Shown here: positions 45,126-56,237 of the stretch, in pieces
Layout: each line of letters opens with the position of its first letter
Position numbering within the stretch: the stretch's first letter is position 1
Assembly (NCBI GenBank): GCA_034440635.1
Contig: JAOTON010001678.1
Location: 310,001 to 374,000 of the forward strand
Length of the DNA: 64,000 nt
Origin: Lepas anatifera
Taxonomy: Eukaryota > Arthropoda > Thecostraca > Lepadidae
Direction of reading: 5' to 3'
Notes under the pieces: generated by a model
What the model saw: the letters and a program-made list of their open reading frames with translations, nothing else
Database searches by the model: none
What the model was told of the DNA's origin: nothing
Made by a program: the position numbers and the translations under genes

Positions 45126-46097
45126 GGTAGGGAGCACCGGAACTTACACACCGCAGAAGAGCAGTGTGGGTTCACACAAATTAAAGACTAGCAATAAGCA
45201 ATAGGCAGTTAGCTATATATGTAAAATGTGCATATAAGATGTTATATCATAACATAGATGAAATGTGTTGTAGTACATGAAATCTGCATTCGATATACCT
45301 ACACATGTTATCATATGCTTGCGTGCATACATGAATGCATGCATATATTACCATACGCTTCACATACGTAAACACACGAAGAAAAGTGAGCTTTGGAGGA
45401 ATAGCGCTTACATTTGGAGGGTAAACACGAGCGCCTCGCACATTACACATAGCCAAAAGATACTGATTCAAGAGTTTCTGTTTGAAATAATTTATCGTGT
45501 ACCAAATCAGTAATGAGGAAACTACCAATGCATCTGCGAGAAGCTGAAATAAACATTGCAAAGCTGTAAATATGTGAGCATGCTAGCAATCTGAATAATT
45601 ATTTGGTCTTTGCCTGACCTGTACCGGAAGGTAGAGCCCCGCGTTAGCACCCGGCGTCCTGTGCAATGCAACCGACGTCGGCAATGCACGAGGTGAAATA
45701 TTACAGCTCCTCAATCTAATTACATAAGTTAAGTCACTCTTTGTAAACGCATGGTTGCAGCCAGGCGAGCCTTTGCGGAAAGTCTACATGACTCCTTGAG
45801 TTGATGAAGCGTCTGCAACAGGCCTGGTCTGTGCTGCATCTATGCACCTATACTTACTACCTGCAAATCAGCACAAATTACAGCGACACGCTCGTGAAAT
45901 GAGGTGGGCAATCGACCTTGGTAATGAACAATTACATAGTTTGGCCTGCTTGTCCCCATCGTGAAACATCTATTGTTTAAACATTAGTTGTAGTTGGGCC
46001 GCCGTCAGCCGTGCCTCTAATTCTTTCTGGCTGACTTACGCACTTCATGGCGAGAACACACTGCGCGACAGTGCATAGAGGATAGCTAAATCATTTC
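45126..46097. other. Unassigned sequence
   Basis: No gene or repeat family recognised. Confidence 0.35.
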
Positions 46098-46131
46098 TTA
46101 ACACACACACTGGAGGGGGCCTCGAAGGCCC

Positions 46132-46502
46132 CAGTGGCGGATCCAGGGGGGCAAAAAGGCAATTGCCCCCAAACGGAAAGCTCGGGGCAAACTATGTTTT
46201 TGCCCCCAAAGCGATCGACCTCCTTTTTCCCCGACTCCTTTTTAGCTTGTAAGCAAAATTTTGGTGCTTCAACTCTCAACTTCAAACAGAATTGAGAAGT
46301 TCAGTGTAAATATTGGGGCTTGGATAGGAAAAATGTATCTTGAGCCCATATTTTTCACCCCGTGACGTTTTTTTTGCTTCTCGTCTCCAGTTCCCAAATC
46401 CTACCGAAAAGGCATATTGTAGCGCAATTTTTCACTGGCGACGTTTTTTTGCTTTTCGACTTTTGTTTGCCCTCCCAAACTAACCGGCTAGATCCGCCAC
46501 TG
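46132..46502 (+). mobile_element. hAT-like MITE nested in family A, perfect TSD
   Basis: The ends CAGTGGCGGATCCAGGGGGG and CTAGATCCGCCACTG are inverted repeats. GAAGGCCC is repeated exactly at 46124-46131 and 46503-46510. The interior is T-rich with TTTTTGC repeats. Confidence 0.92.
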
Positions 46503-46790
46503 GAAGGCCCCCACCTATTTTTCCGAGATGGCCAGAGAACCGCTCTTAGCCGAAAAACGATACTCAGCTACATTTGAGAGAAGTTAACGGCGCGTCGATT
46601 GGTGAAGAAATTTTGAAAATCGGCCTATTTTTTTACTTCAGGCTTTCCAAGTCAGACCTGCATTTTGAGATTCCCACAATAGCGCGATCGTACCTTGCAT
46701 TGGACTTGCATTGGAGACCGAGTGGTGACTTCATAACGCCATATAACCGGGATGATATGTCAAGGTAACCTCACATGAAGGCCAAGGACA

Positions 46791-46810
46791 AGGTCAAAGG
46801 TCACAGGTCA
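46791..46810 (+). promoter_or_regulatory. Triple AGGTCA with 1-bp spacing (DR1 pair)
   Basis: Three AGGTCA half-sites spaced by single bases form two overlapping perfect DR1 elements, the preferred site of RXR heterodimers, HNF4 and COUP-TF. It is carried by the family-A transposon. Binding is inferred. Confidence 0.6.
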
Positions 46811-47477
46811 ATGTCATATCAGCACTTTCAAGGTCATTGACCCCAGTGCTTCCGGTCAAATGGCGTTACCCGGTCTGACGTGTATTATGCTATGACATCA
46901 TAGTTAAAGTACCTCAATGTAAAAGTCAAGGTCAAAGGCCAATGTCAAAGGTCATTGTTAAAGGCAATTCTCATTTCCCGCCAAACAGTAGCTATAGTGT
47001 TAGTCAACGTGTACATTATCGGTAGTATACCATATTGTGACCTCATAGGTCAATGACCTTGAATAACCTTGAACCTACAATATTATGAAAGCTTCTTTGT
47101 GGCATTCCCTCTATGACCCCAGTCCGCCTTTAGCTTATTCCCGTATTTTTCCGCACAATAATTTCATTTCCCAATAGCTCCCCTGCATGCCCAAGATTTG
47201 ACATTTATGAACTCGTTTGACCTTAAAGATATTGACCTAGGTCAATGATTATCTGCCATGGTGTAGATCACCATGGCCTGCACTCATCCTCCAAACGGCG
47301 TTTTTCTGCGCCTCTTAGTTTCCGAGATGTTAGGGGGCCTACCAGGCCCCTCCAGTGCGCGTTAGCGCCAGACCCCTCTCTAGTGCGGGTTTTAACAACG
47401 AGCTTAATCTTCTGGTGATAAAAACGCAATGTACGCCACAAAAGCATCATATTCAAAACTGCTTAAAGTCAAACGAC

Positions 47478-47480
<3 letters not shown>

Positions 47481-47531
<51 letters not shown>
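47481..47531 (+). repeat. (TC)n microsatellite
   Basis: About 25 uninterrupted TC units. A (GA)n tract of opposite sense lies 254 bp to the right. Confidence 0.97.
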
Positions 47532-47532
<1 letters not shown>

Positions 47533-47784
47533 AGTTTATTTTGAAAATGAGCTTCTTACCCTATAAGAACTTCAAGGGCATCCAGTTTGACGTCGCCATA
47601 TTTTTCACTCCACTTCCGGCATGAGCCTGGCGACCTTGAAAGAAGGCAGCACAAAGGACTTGGTTCGTTGGGGGGGGCATCGACCGGCGCCCGCTGGGAG
47701 GGGGTGGTCGTCTGTCATCCCCCCCACGCTGTGGTTGGCCCGACAGGCCATGCATGGTCCGACGGCGCAGACGAACGGCGGACG

Positions 47785-47904
<120 letters not shown>

Positions 47905-48646
47905 ACCTAGCTGATATGAGTGAATGATTCAACTGACTACTGACTTGACATTTACAACGCTCCAGACGTTTCATTGTTTGATTCCTGTTAACCACAAGGA
48001 CATTTCAAGCTCCCTAAAAATGTACTGCGTTCTGTTCTGAGGTTCAATAGTTAGAATGAACTACGTTCTAAAGAGCCCAGTCAATATTTCAATTTAAGTC
48101 GTTGCTGGATTTCAGGTGGTGTGCTGCTTACGAAACCAGTATTTCATCCCAACGAACCTTAAAGTTCTTAAAGTAACAGGGCAGCGGTAGATTTATCTGG
48201 AACTCGCTCTCGGGAGACGGCTTTAGCTTTTAAGACGTCCTGCGAGAGGCGTTGCATCAATATTTATTATAATCTTGCAAATAAATTGATGGGATGAACT
48301 CCCGCGTCTAGCCAGGCCTGATCATCCTTATTACTCAGCCAGAAGCGAAGCAAAAAATAAACAAATCAAATAGTCAAGGGGACCATAGCATAGTAGTCCA
48401 CGTCTGCTCCAAATGACTCGGATATATATGCATGTGCTAAGTTATGCATGTGCCAAGTTGTGCCAAATGACTCGGCCCCATATACACGTATGTACGTATG
48501 AAGGTATTTCAGAGTGCACACCTTTGGCTACGTTTGTACACCCACGCGCGGGTGACACCCCCACCCCCCCCTGTTGACGACCTTTTTTTTATTAGTGACA
48601 TAACTGGGTCAAAGAAGCGCTGTCATTTCCGTGACTTACGACATCT
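47905..48646. other. Unassigned sequence
   Basis: No gene or repeat family recognised. Confidence 0.4.
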
Positions 48647-48829
48647 ATAATAATTGTTGGGGTTTAACGACGCACCAACTGCCAGGGTCATACGGCGTCG
48701 CCAACTCTCACCCTGTTGGAAGGGATTTTGGGGATCAGATCAACTTATTCAGAGGCTACGCCGGGACTTGAAACCGGGACCAGTGGCTTAGAAGACAAGG
48801 GTGCTATCCACTAAGCCACCTCATCCCCC
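48647..48829 (-). mobile_element. SINE with tRNA-Arg-like head, 11-bp TSD
   Basis: On the minus strand: A box GTGGCTTAGTGGATAGCA, anticodon-loop-like CTTCTAA, B box GGTTTCAAGTCCC, a middle segment, then the shared tail GAGAGTTGGCGACGCCGTAT and GGCAGTTGGTGCGTCG, ending CCCCAACAATTATTAT. TTACGACATCT is repeated at 48636-48646 and 48830-48840. The head differs from that of 42784 while the tail is almost the same. Confidence 0.92.
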
Positions 48830-48840
48830 TTACGACATCT

Positions 48841-50158
48841 GGAACATGCACTTGGGCTCCAAATAGTTTTGCACCATATATTATTTTGTGTTTTGTTTCG
48901 GTCAAAGCTGTTTGGAAGAGGCATGGATAGTGAATGACTCTCTCGCACTCTCTTCATTATCTCCTTTGGGATTTGTTTGATACCCAATTTTGCGGCCTTG
49001 TTGGGTCATCTCCGGAGTAAGGCCGGTGGCGTTGCTCAGCAGACCGGTACCAACGGAGAGCACGCATTTCGCCCATGTCACGGGAGGATAGCTCAAGGTG
49101 ACGGCCAGAGAAATAACGTATTCTCATATGTTTGTGCAGATTTGGGAGTATGTGTGTATCGTAATTCTGGTACAAATACTTTGTTAATCGTATGTGCAAC
49201 ATAACCAGTCATTTTCACAAGTTTTACAGGCATATTATGGACATCAAGCCGACTTTTGGGACCTCTGGATGGGCTTTCATCATCATTGGAAGTTTGCAGT
49301 CCTAAAAAGTTCATCATAAAGCCGGAAACCCTGAGTGGCCTCGAATTTTTAACGTCATGACTTGATCATTTCAAGTAATGAGTCTCTTTGTCGGCCACTA
49401 CCCAAAATGGCATAATGTTAATAATGCACTGCTCTTTTCGAAAGGATGACTGTAAAACTGCAGAGCATATAATTTAAAAGCTCCGGATGTTTGACAAAAA
49501 CCATTCCCGCGATGACTCACAACAGGTGAAGACCATACGTATGGAGAAATATTAAATCGATTGCAAGTGGAAGAAGTGAAGTGAAAAAAGTCATCAAATA
49601 TTCTCCTAGTAACGGCGACAGTGCCAAATGGGGCTAAAACATTATCAGTCGGGGTGCTAAACACCAAACAGACAACCGACAGGTTTGGGGCCCGTGTTTT
49701 GTTGCACGCCCAAACACACCGGGTGAACCCAGATTGTCAGAGAACACCCCCACAGAAGCCACCAGTTTGCGGTCGCGCTGCCTTCTCTCTCTGAGACCGT
49801 GCCTGAGACGCTGATACCGATACTTACCCGGCGGCTTTTTCTTTGCTAAGTTATCCCGCTAACCCAACTTCTCCTGCACCAGCTGTTCCCCCTTTCACAT
49901 CTGAGACCATGCCAGATTTATGGAGGATGAAATTCGTATGAATCACGGCTATACAATGCCACACTCGCTTCCGAATCGAAAAGAGGCCGCTGTTCACCAA
50001 TTGAACGAGCACTACAATAGACCAAAGCCAGTTGACCTTGTCCTGTGTTCATTCATATCAGTCGTTGACATGTTTCGGTGTCCGCTCATAATTTGATTGG
50101 TGCTGTAATATGTTTGCTGGGACGTTGTGAGAATAGACATAATTCACTGAAACACTGA
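48841..50158. other. Unassigned sequence
   Basis: No gene or repeat family recognised; a few frames of 60-90 codons have no features. Confidence 0.35.
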
Positions 50159-50188
50159 GTTTGAACTGGCATATATGCCAGTTCAAAC
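50159..50188. repeat. Perfect 30-bp palindrome
   Basis: The half-site GTTTGAACTGGCATA is followed directly by its exact reverse complement with no spacer. A short AT tract follows at 50190-50206. It could extrude as a cruciform. Confidence 0.9.
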
Positions 50189-50206
50189 ATCATATATATA
50201 TATATA

Positions 50207-51310
50207 TCCTCATCGGTGCAGCATCCGTCAAAAGTTAGCCATGTCAAAAGTATGTTATGCAGTCTCGTCTCAGAGCTTTTGTAGAGTGCATAATAAGTTG
50301 CAAATACAATGGCTGCGGACATATTCTGCAACAAAAGCTCCTGTTTCGGGAATGTCGTGAAAGTCGCGGAAGCTCAGCGTTCCCCATTCAACATAAGCAC
50401 AACGGACCTCAGTTTCCTGGTACCTGAAGCAAATACCTCTTCGGTTGAAGCGTTATCAACAAATCAAGTTAAGCAAAATACAGACGCGCGTTTTCACAGG
50501 AACCACTTCTCAAATCAGCCTCTGAGCCTGTGCCGTCAAATGAAATGTGGTCCATGAAATGAGCGGGTCACTCCTCAGAGGGCCTCTCCTTGGCGTTATG
50601 GCCGGTCCACGCCTCAGAATTATGAATGGTGGCGTCACGGGTGCGTGACGCGGCTGAGGAGTGCGTGACGGCGTCACTTTACAGCGCACGGTGCCCGGCA
50701 CAAGGCCGCCAGGACTGTCCCGTGCGGTTGTACCTGGGACCCCGCTCCAGAACTGCACTGCTCAGTACACCCTCAGTTAGGCGATACGGTGTTTTTCTGT
50801 TTGTGAGAGCAGTGTTGAGTTACCGTTAGGAAGAATAGGTTCGACTGACCTGGCAACAGTACCCAAAGTAGAGAATCGTCTCCCTCCTAAACCAGGTCTC
50901 GTCAAAAACGACGTTTTTCCTTTATGACAGTTTTCTCTCTCGAACCATCTAAGTTAGATGCTCTTCTGATTGCGGACATTTTCACAGAAGTAATGATTTG
51001 TCATGATGCAATCTTTATTGCGACGATGTAGCTGCAACAACACTTTCTTTGAGGCACTATACTACTAAAAAAACGTTGGAACCTTACAACTCTAAAACCC
51101 ACAGCCTATTGTCATGTCTCGGTCGAAACATAAGCTCAGCTTGCATAATACAAACATTACTTGTCTTTCACATTAAACACAACCAAATATGTTCACTGCC
51201 ACGGTCAGCTCACTCACTTGACCCTATTTTTGCTGCAACATCGCCCGACGTGTTTTAGCATCAACAGCCAATGACAGCCCCGCCAGCACCCCGCGCGCAG
51301 CCGATGCTGA
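50207..51310. other. Unassigned sequence with GTGACG-rich patch
   Basis: No gene recognised. 50630-50690 holds four GTGACG/CGTCAC motifs in both orientations, including GCGTCACGGGTGCGTGACGC. Confidence 0.35.
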
Positions 51311-51469
51311 ATGCCGACCGTGCCCTGCATCTATGATGTGCTTGATGACATTGCCAGCGATTCTGCGGGATTAGGATTCGGCCGGTCGTCGCGCAGGATT
51401 GCCTTTGCGGACGTTCTTATGACAGATTTGGCGCGTGCTGTGATGAAGGAGGCACGGAGAGGCAGCTGA
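51311..51469 (+). CDS. Small open reading frame, 52 codons, product unknown
   Basis: An ATG just after an in-frame stop opens 52 codons ending in TGA. The peptide has the stretches MPTVPCIYDVLDDIASDSAG and FADVLMTDLARAVMKEARRG, an acidic, helix-prone composition. No homologue is recognised and the start context is ordinary. It may be a chance frame. Confidence 0.2.
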   Translation: MPTVPCIYDVLDDIASDSAGLGFGRSSRRIAFADVLMTDLARAVMKEARRGS

Positions 51470-53580
51470 GCCGGCGAATTAGTACTGGTGTCGGCACCTC
51501 ATCCTTCCGATCGATTATACGCACCACTGTCGGTCAAACGCCACCCATGTGTCGACCAATAGGGACGCACCATTCCGGCACATACGAACTTTGCCAGCTG
51601 GAAGAAAACGCGCAGGGTTGAAGAGGCAGGTTTGAGGGAAGACTATCCGCTTTTACTTTTCAGTACAAGTCTGTAGCTCAGCACTGACGGTACCGAAGGG
51701 GATCATCCGGCCAATGGCTCACTCAAAGCCTTCCATAGCACCTAATTCCGCCTTTCCTCTAGTTTTCCTCTAAGGTTTTCTCTAAACAATATGTTTTTGT
51801 CAAAATGTTTTCTTCTTCCCCTAAAAGAGCACTGCCTGGCTCCTCTCTTGCCGTAGCTAGACGTTATTTTACCAATTATGCTCGATCTTTAGAATAAGGA
51901 CAGTGTGCTCTCTAAATTTGAGGAGAATGGGGAGAGCTAATGCAGTTTTCGTGTTTACAGAAGAAATATAACATACAACTCCCTCCCTCCTTTACTCGAA
52001 GAATCATCTCATGTGCGCATCATCCAATAAGCATAATTTCTCCATATTCACAAAGCTTGCATAATAGCTACCGGCAAGGTTTTGAACCTTGAATTGCACA
52101 TGCGGCGTGCAACAGTCGACCATCGTGTTCCACTCTTAACCAGCCTTTACTGAGCCTGCGAAAGCCGGCTCACATATCCTGCACTGAATACCAAGCGATG
52201 GCGCATTCGATTGAGCCTTGAGTTCGAAGCAGGCGATCACACCTCATATTGCTGCGTGGAGTGTGCCGGCGGCGCCCAAAAGCGGCACTAATGGCGCGCC
52301 GGCAGTGTTTCATACTTGCGGAGTTGGCAACTGGTAGCTGCAGATGTGGTTTCCAGATACCGAACTCAACAGATTTGGTTCGCAGCTGGGGAGTAAATCA
52401 GAGCGGCGTCCCCCCTCCGCGGGGGGTCGATACTCACAGCTACCTCCGATCCTCCAAATTGTTAGTTATTAGCCCATTCGGCGGAGCTGTGAGGCCCCAG
52501 TCATTACTCATGTGCAATTATCGACGGCAATCCCGCCCCTAAACATTATAAACGACCTCAGTGGAGTGGCTGTATTTATAAATGTTTTCCTCTCTGAGAC
52601 GTGTTTCAGAGAGAAATTATCTAGGCTCAGGAAGTTTGAACAGCTCCACTCCAGACTGCAGAAGCAGGGGTCATGTGCTTATCTGGATGAAAGTCAAAAG
52701 TAGAGGTGAAAAAACAGCAGTTTGCCCATTGTTGGATAAAAAATAAAGGGAACCATGAAAATGAACGTATCTCGGTGTTGCTTTGCTAGCTTTGGTGCAT
52801 AAAATATGATCGAAAAATAATTGTTGCATTAATATTACTGTTTAACGTCTTCCTGAGCTATCTCAGCAATTGTCTCTTTCTGTTTTCTTTCTCAGTTTTT
52901 CTTTCATTCCTGGTAGTATTGCCATTTTTCGTGTTGCACTGAATCCAAAACATATGTTCATAAAATATACTTCCCGCTCATGGCAGATGACATCACTGTG
53001 TATCTGGAAGTAAGTATATCCTTCACTGCAAGGCAGCTTAATTTATCTGCTGCAGACCTTTAGATAATCCCTTCAATACATTTTATGCTTACTTTTGCAA
53101 AAACTGTAGTTTGTGGTTTTCAAATAATACTGTTGCATGACTTTCTTTGTGGAATTAATGTATGCATTGCCTGTCAGTAGTAGCACCGCAGTAATCTATA
53201 CCAATATTGGACGGTATAGTTGCGGAGCCAATAAGAATCGTTACTTTCATCCTGTAGTTTTGTAGTTTGCATGGGCCTATGCTGACAAAAAGTGGGGGAG
53301 AGATTGGGTAGCAGTAAGTGCCAATACCCACTGAGACAGATTCATCACTTCAAGATAGAGCGTAAAATTCGTACAGATTTGGGCTCGACATTGCTATCAG
53401 CCGGGGGCTCAAAGTTTTTCCTACTAAACGGCTGGCATTTTCGACTAGTCAATAGGGAACACATGTTAAAGCTTGCAATCTAGAGCCCCGGGAGAGTATC
53501 TTAAACCACGCGCAGGTTCACAAAAGCAGTTCAAATGAACGCCAGAACATTTTTATTTTCATTTCGGGTCAAAACCGCCA
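51470..53580. other. Unassigned sequence
   Basis: 52575-52702 contains a frame reading CFREKLSRLRKFEQLHSRLQ and QKQGSCAYLDESQK, preceded by a possible acceptor (GAGACGTGTTTCAG). It looks protein-like but is short and ends in a stop. Nothing else is recognised. Confidence 0.3.
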
Positions 53581-53664
53581 GCCGTGACATTAACCAGCGA
53601 GCTAGAAGGCGAAAACCGGTCTGTTTTGTTTCTTTTCAGGCGTGGGTTCGAATCCTGAAGCGGC
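53581..53664 (+). pseudogene. tRNA-Leu-like pseudogene or SINE head
   Basis: CCAGCGAGCTAGAAGGCG resembles the D-arm/A box of tRNA-Leu, and GCGTGGGTTCGAATCC contains a perfect B box GGTTCGAATCC. The ends GCCGT and GCGGC pair over five bases like an acceptor stem. The anticodon arm cannot be drawn and the T stem is poor, so it is not a working tRNA. Confidence 0.4.
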
Positions 53665-53770
53665 CAAACTTTTCATAGAGTCCAAATGTGCAAAACACAA
53701 TGTATTCGCTTGAAATTCATGCAACTTTGCGCCCTTCATGTTTTAGTCTAATGGATGCTTTTGCCTAGTG

Positions 53771-54512
53771 CAGAGGCGGATCCAGGGTAATACGTTGTTC
53801 AGGGCGGATCTAAGGGGATGGTAGGTGATGTGGGCGACCGCGTACCATTAGCCTGGCCTTGGCACGGCAAAGGCCCTCCGCGGGCATAGGCGGATCCAGG
53901 GGGACAAGGGGAAACGTGCCCCCGATCGACCCTCGGCGCCCCTGAAATGGTCACGGCCCCCCTGAGAGGTCGATGGCACTCCTCTAAAATGTCGATTCCT
54001 ATCCCCCAGGATGCGAAAATCAGCGCCTACCGATAGAATTTTGTACCCACCTGATAGATTTTACCGTTCAAAATGGCGCCCCTCCCGGAAGGGATGGCGC
54101 CCCCCAGATTGGCATTCTGGATCCGCCTATGAAGCAGGGGGCTCCCTTTATGTTCGTGGGCTTTTTGGTAAATTCAAGAGCCCAAACGCCACGGATACTG
54201 GTCTCGGGGTCCCAATAGCTGGCCTGAGTCCCCAAAATTATCAAACTTTATTTAATAAGTACGTTTAAATACATACCACCCAGATGATTTATTCACTTTA
54301 ATGCTAAATTTATGAAAATGGAAACCACGAGCGGGGCTCCTACGATTGAAAACCGAGCCTCTTTTTGAGAAAATTCTGCATCCGCCCCTGCCATGGTCCC
54401 CAAAGTGGCTGAATTGTACCCACTTTCAGCCGATTGTCATCGAAACGACACCATGTTCGCAATGTTTCCTGAGATTCCCTTCCCAAACGTATGGCCTAGA
54501 TCCGCCCCTGTC
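53771..54512 (+). mobile_element. Nested hAT-like MITE complex
   Basis: Successive left-type ends CAGAGGCGGATCCAGGG (53771) and CAGGGCGGATCTAAGGGG (about 53801) and right-type ends GCATCCGCCCCTG (about 54389) and CTAGATCCGCCCCTG (about 54511) surround the complete element at 53885-54131. Octamers GCCTAGTG and TCCTAATA at the outermost ends match at five of eight positions. The exact order of insertion is uncertain. Confidence 0.55.
53885..54131 (+). mobile_element. hAT-like MITE (CATAGGCGGATCC family)
   Basis: The ends CATAGGCGGATCCAGGGGG and CTGGATCCGCCTATG are perfect inverted repeats over 15 bp. The interior aligns with 25763-26032. The flanking octamers do not match, so the target duplication is lost or hidden by later insertions. 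Confidence 0.8.
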
Positions 54513-54534
54513 CTAATAAAAAGGGACAATGAAT

Positions 54535-54750
54535 TAACCCTCGGCGTCCTCTCAAATGTTCATGGCGGTGTCTGTGGGTCGTGGTGCCACCTGAAATGTC
54601 ACCTCACCCCTCCCCCGATGCAAAATCGGCGCGCCGTATAGAATTTGACATCATGATAGGTTTTGTCGGCCAAAGTGCCGCCCCTTGTATGGATGGCGCC
54701 CCCACCCCGTAAGATGTCCCTCCGATCTGCGACCCTGGATCCGCTTATGC
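54535..54750 (+). mobile_element. hAT-like MITE, left-truncated (CATAGGCGGATCC family)
   Basis: From CCCTCGGCGTCC to CTGGATCCGCTTATG it follows the interior and right end of 25763-26032 (GATGCAAAATCGGCGC, GATAGGTTTTGTCGGCCAAA). The left terminus is absent. Confidence 0.65.
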
Positions 54751-55107
54751 CCGCTAGGTAGTCGTTTAATTCACTGGTCGCGTACGCTACTGGCCGACAT
54801 CGCACCTCTGCTCAATACCGACATGACAAACTATACGAAAATAATTGATAGATATGTGATGCACTGCTTCTCCATCCTGTTTTGGGTACAAAGAAATACC
54901 ACTTTCCCAGCTGCAGCCGTTTGTGTTTACCTTACATCAATGTACTAAACTAGTATTATTTTTGGCATATTCCTAGTATATTATACTAAAACTGGTACTA
55001 AACTATGATTCTGATCACTTTGGGTACAAACTTTGAGTACCCGTTATTCAACGCCTGGCTATCAGCCATTGCCTCTTGAAAAGAGCTGATATTTCCATGA
55101 TATGGCT

Positions 55108-55379
55108 CATAGGCGTATCTAGCATCAGTGATCAGGGGGGGCACATTGTCGCAGGAGTGCCATCAGACCAGGGGTGCTACTTTTGGACTGAGAAACCTAT
55201 CCGGTGGGCACCTAATCCCATCGTGGGGCACCGATACTTGGGCCCTGAGGGGCGGGATTGGGAGGTGACGTTTCAGAGAGCTCCTTTGACCTTTCGGTGG
55301 GCGCCATGACTACTTCAGGGGGCGCCGAGGGTCAATAGGGGAAGTCAAGCGTTCCCCTTTCCCCCTGGATCTGCCTATC
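55108..55379 (-). mobile_element. hAT-like MITE (CATAGGCGGATCC family), inverse copy
   Basis: The ends CATAGGCGTATCTAGC and CTGGATCTGCCTATC are inverted repeats. Flanks ATATGGCT (55100-55107) and ATGTGGCT (55380-55387) match at seven of eight positions. The interior is the reverse of 25763-26032. Confidence 0.8.
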
Positions 55380-55387
55380 ATGTGGCT

Positions 55388-55694
55388 AAAAGTGAACAGC
55401 TTTTCAGTTGAAGACCGTGATCTCTTTGACCTCCTCTCTATTTTGACGCTAAGCTAGTCCACCAGACTTCTTAGAAGAAACTGCAGGGTCTATACCTTAT
55501 AAGTCCAGCAAGTGTATCAAAAGTCAGTGAACCTCATCGACAAGTTTGTATGAACAATGTACCAAAAGGCTACAGCAGCTCTCCATCAAGATGTAGCTCT
55601 TTCTGTTGGATAAACGTTGTACCAGTCGCTTACACTGGGTTATAGTATTGTGTCAACAATCGTATGTCAAACTCAAGATACCTTTATTCAAAGG
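55388..55694. other. Unassigned sequence
   Basis: No gene or repeat family recognised. Confidence 0.4.
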
Positions 55695-55790
55695 TATGTT
55701 TAACACTCGCACTGGAGGGGGTCCGGCACTAACGAGCACTGAAGAGAGGGGCCTGGTAGGTCCCCCCTACCATCTCGGAAACAGGTGAAA
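55695..55790 (-). mobile_element. Terminal fragment of family A
   Basis: TTTAACACTCGCACTGGAGG, GGCACTAACGAGCACTGAAG and GGGCCTGGTAGGTCCCC correspond to the reverse of the right end of 46098-47395 and the left end of 60619-61295. The interior with AGGTCA motifs is missing. Confidence 0.6.
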
Positions 55791-55845
55791 TGGTTATAAA
55801 ATCAAAAAGTAAAAAAATTAATTGCATAAGCCTGGGGTCCATGGC

Positions 55846-55992
55846 CATAGGCGTAGGAATGGGAGGCCCAGGGAGCCATGGCCCCTAATGTGCAAGATCT
55901 TAACCATTAGCCCTATGGCGTTGACTGAAAAGAAACGACTTCAAACTACAACTTGTCCCCCCTCCAATATCCTGGACGTTCCTACACCTCTG
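55846..55992 (+). mobile_element. hAT-like MITE with perfect TSD, 147 bp
   Basis: The ends CATAGGCGTAGGAATGGG and CGTTCCTACACCTCTG are inverted repeats. TCCATGGC is repeated exactly at 55838-55845 and 55993-56000. The interior contains CCCTATGGCGTTGACTG, also present in reverse in the CAGTGACGG family. Confidence 0.85.
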
Positions 55993-56154
55993 TCCATGGC
56001 CCTCTGCCCTCTTATCCCCGGTTCTTACACCAATGTCTAACAGTTTTATTTCTAGAATCCTTCGTGCTGTTATTTGCGCCTAAACTACGTTTTTTTGTTT
56101 TTATTTACCGACTGGTATGTCAAATGGTGCCTCCACTCTTACTCTTCTGGAGGG

Positions 56155-56237
56155 CAGTTAAAGGGTGGCAGGTCCGAGTTTCGAACCCACACTTCCTGTT
56201 CAAGAGTCTACCAGTTCCCACCGCACCGCCCGATCCC
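56155..56237 (-). repeat. tRNA-like sequence (possible SINE head)
   Basis: On the minus strand GGCGGTGCGGTGGGAACTGG is A-box-like and GGGTTCGAAACTCGG (56174-56188) contains a good B box. The shared SINE tail is not seen downstream. Confidence 0.35.

Larger units (their letters stand above)
46098..47395 (+). mobile_element. Family-A AGGTCA-rich element, complete copy
   Basis: TTAA occurs at 46098-46101 and 47392-47395, with ends TTAACACACACACTGGAGGGG on the left and TTAAAACCCGCACTAGAG from the right. About 920 bp belongs to the element itself; 371 bp is a nested MITE. Nine AGGTCA/TGACCT half-sites lie between 46760 and 47070. Other copies at 29830, 38938 and 60619 share the interior. No protein is encoded. 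Together with family B it appears to belong to a TTAA-using superfamily. Confidence 0.75.

Noticed and set aside
53581..53664. Functional tRNA-Leu gene
   Set aside because: The anticodon arm and T stem cannot be formed; kept only as a tRNA-like relic.
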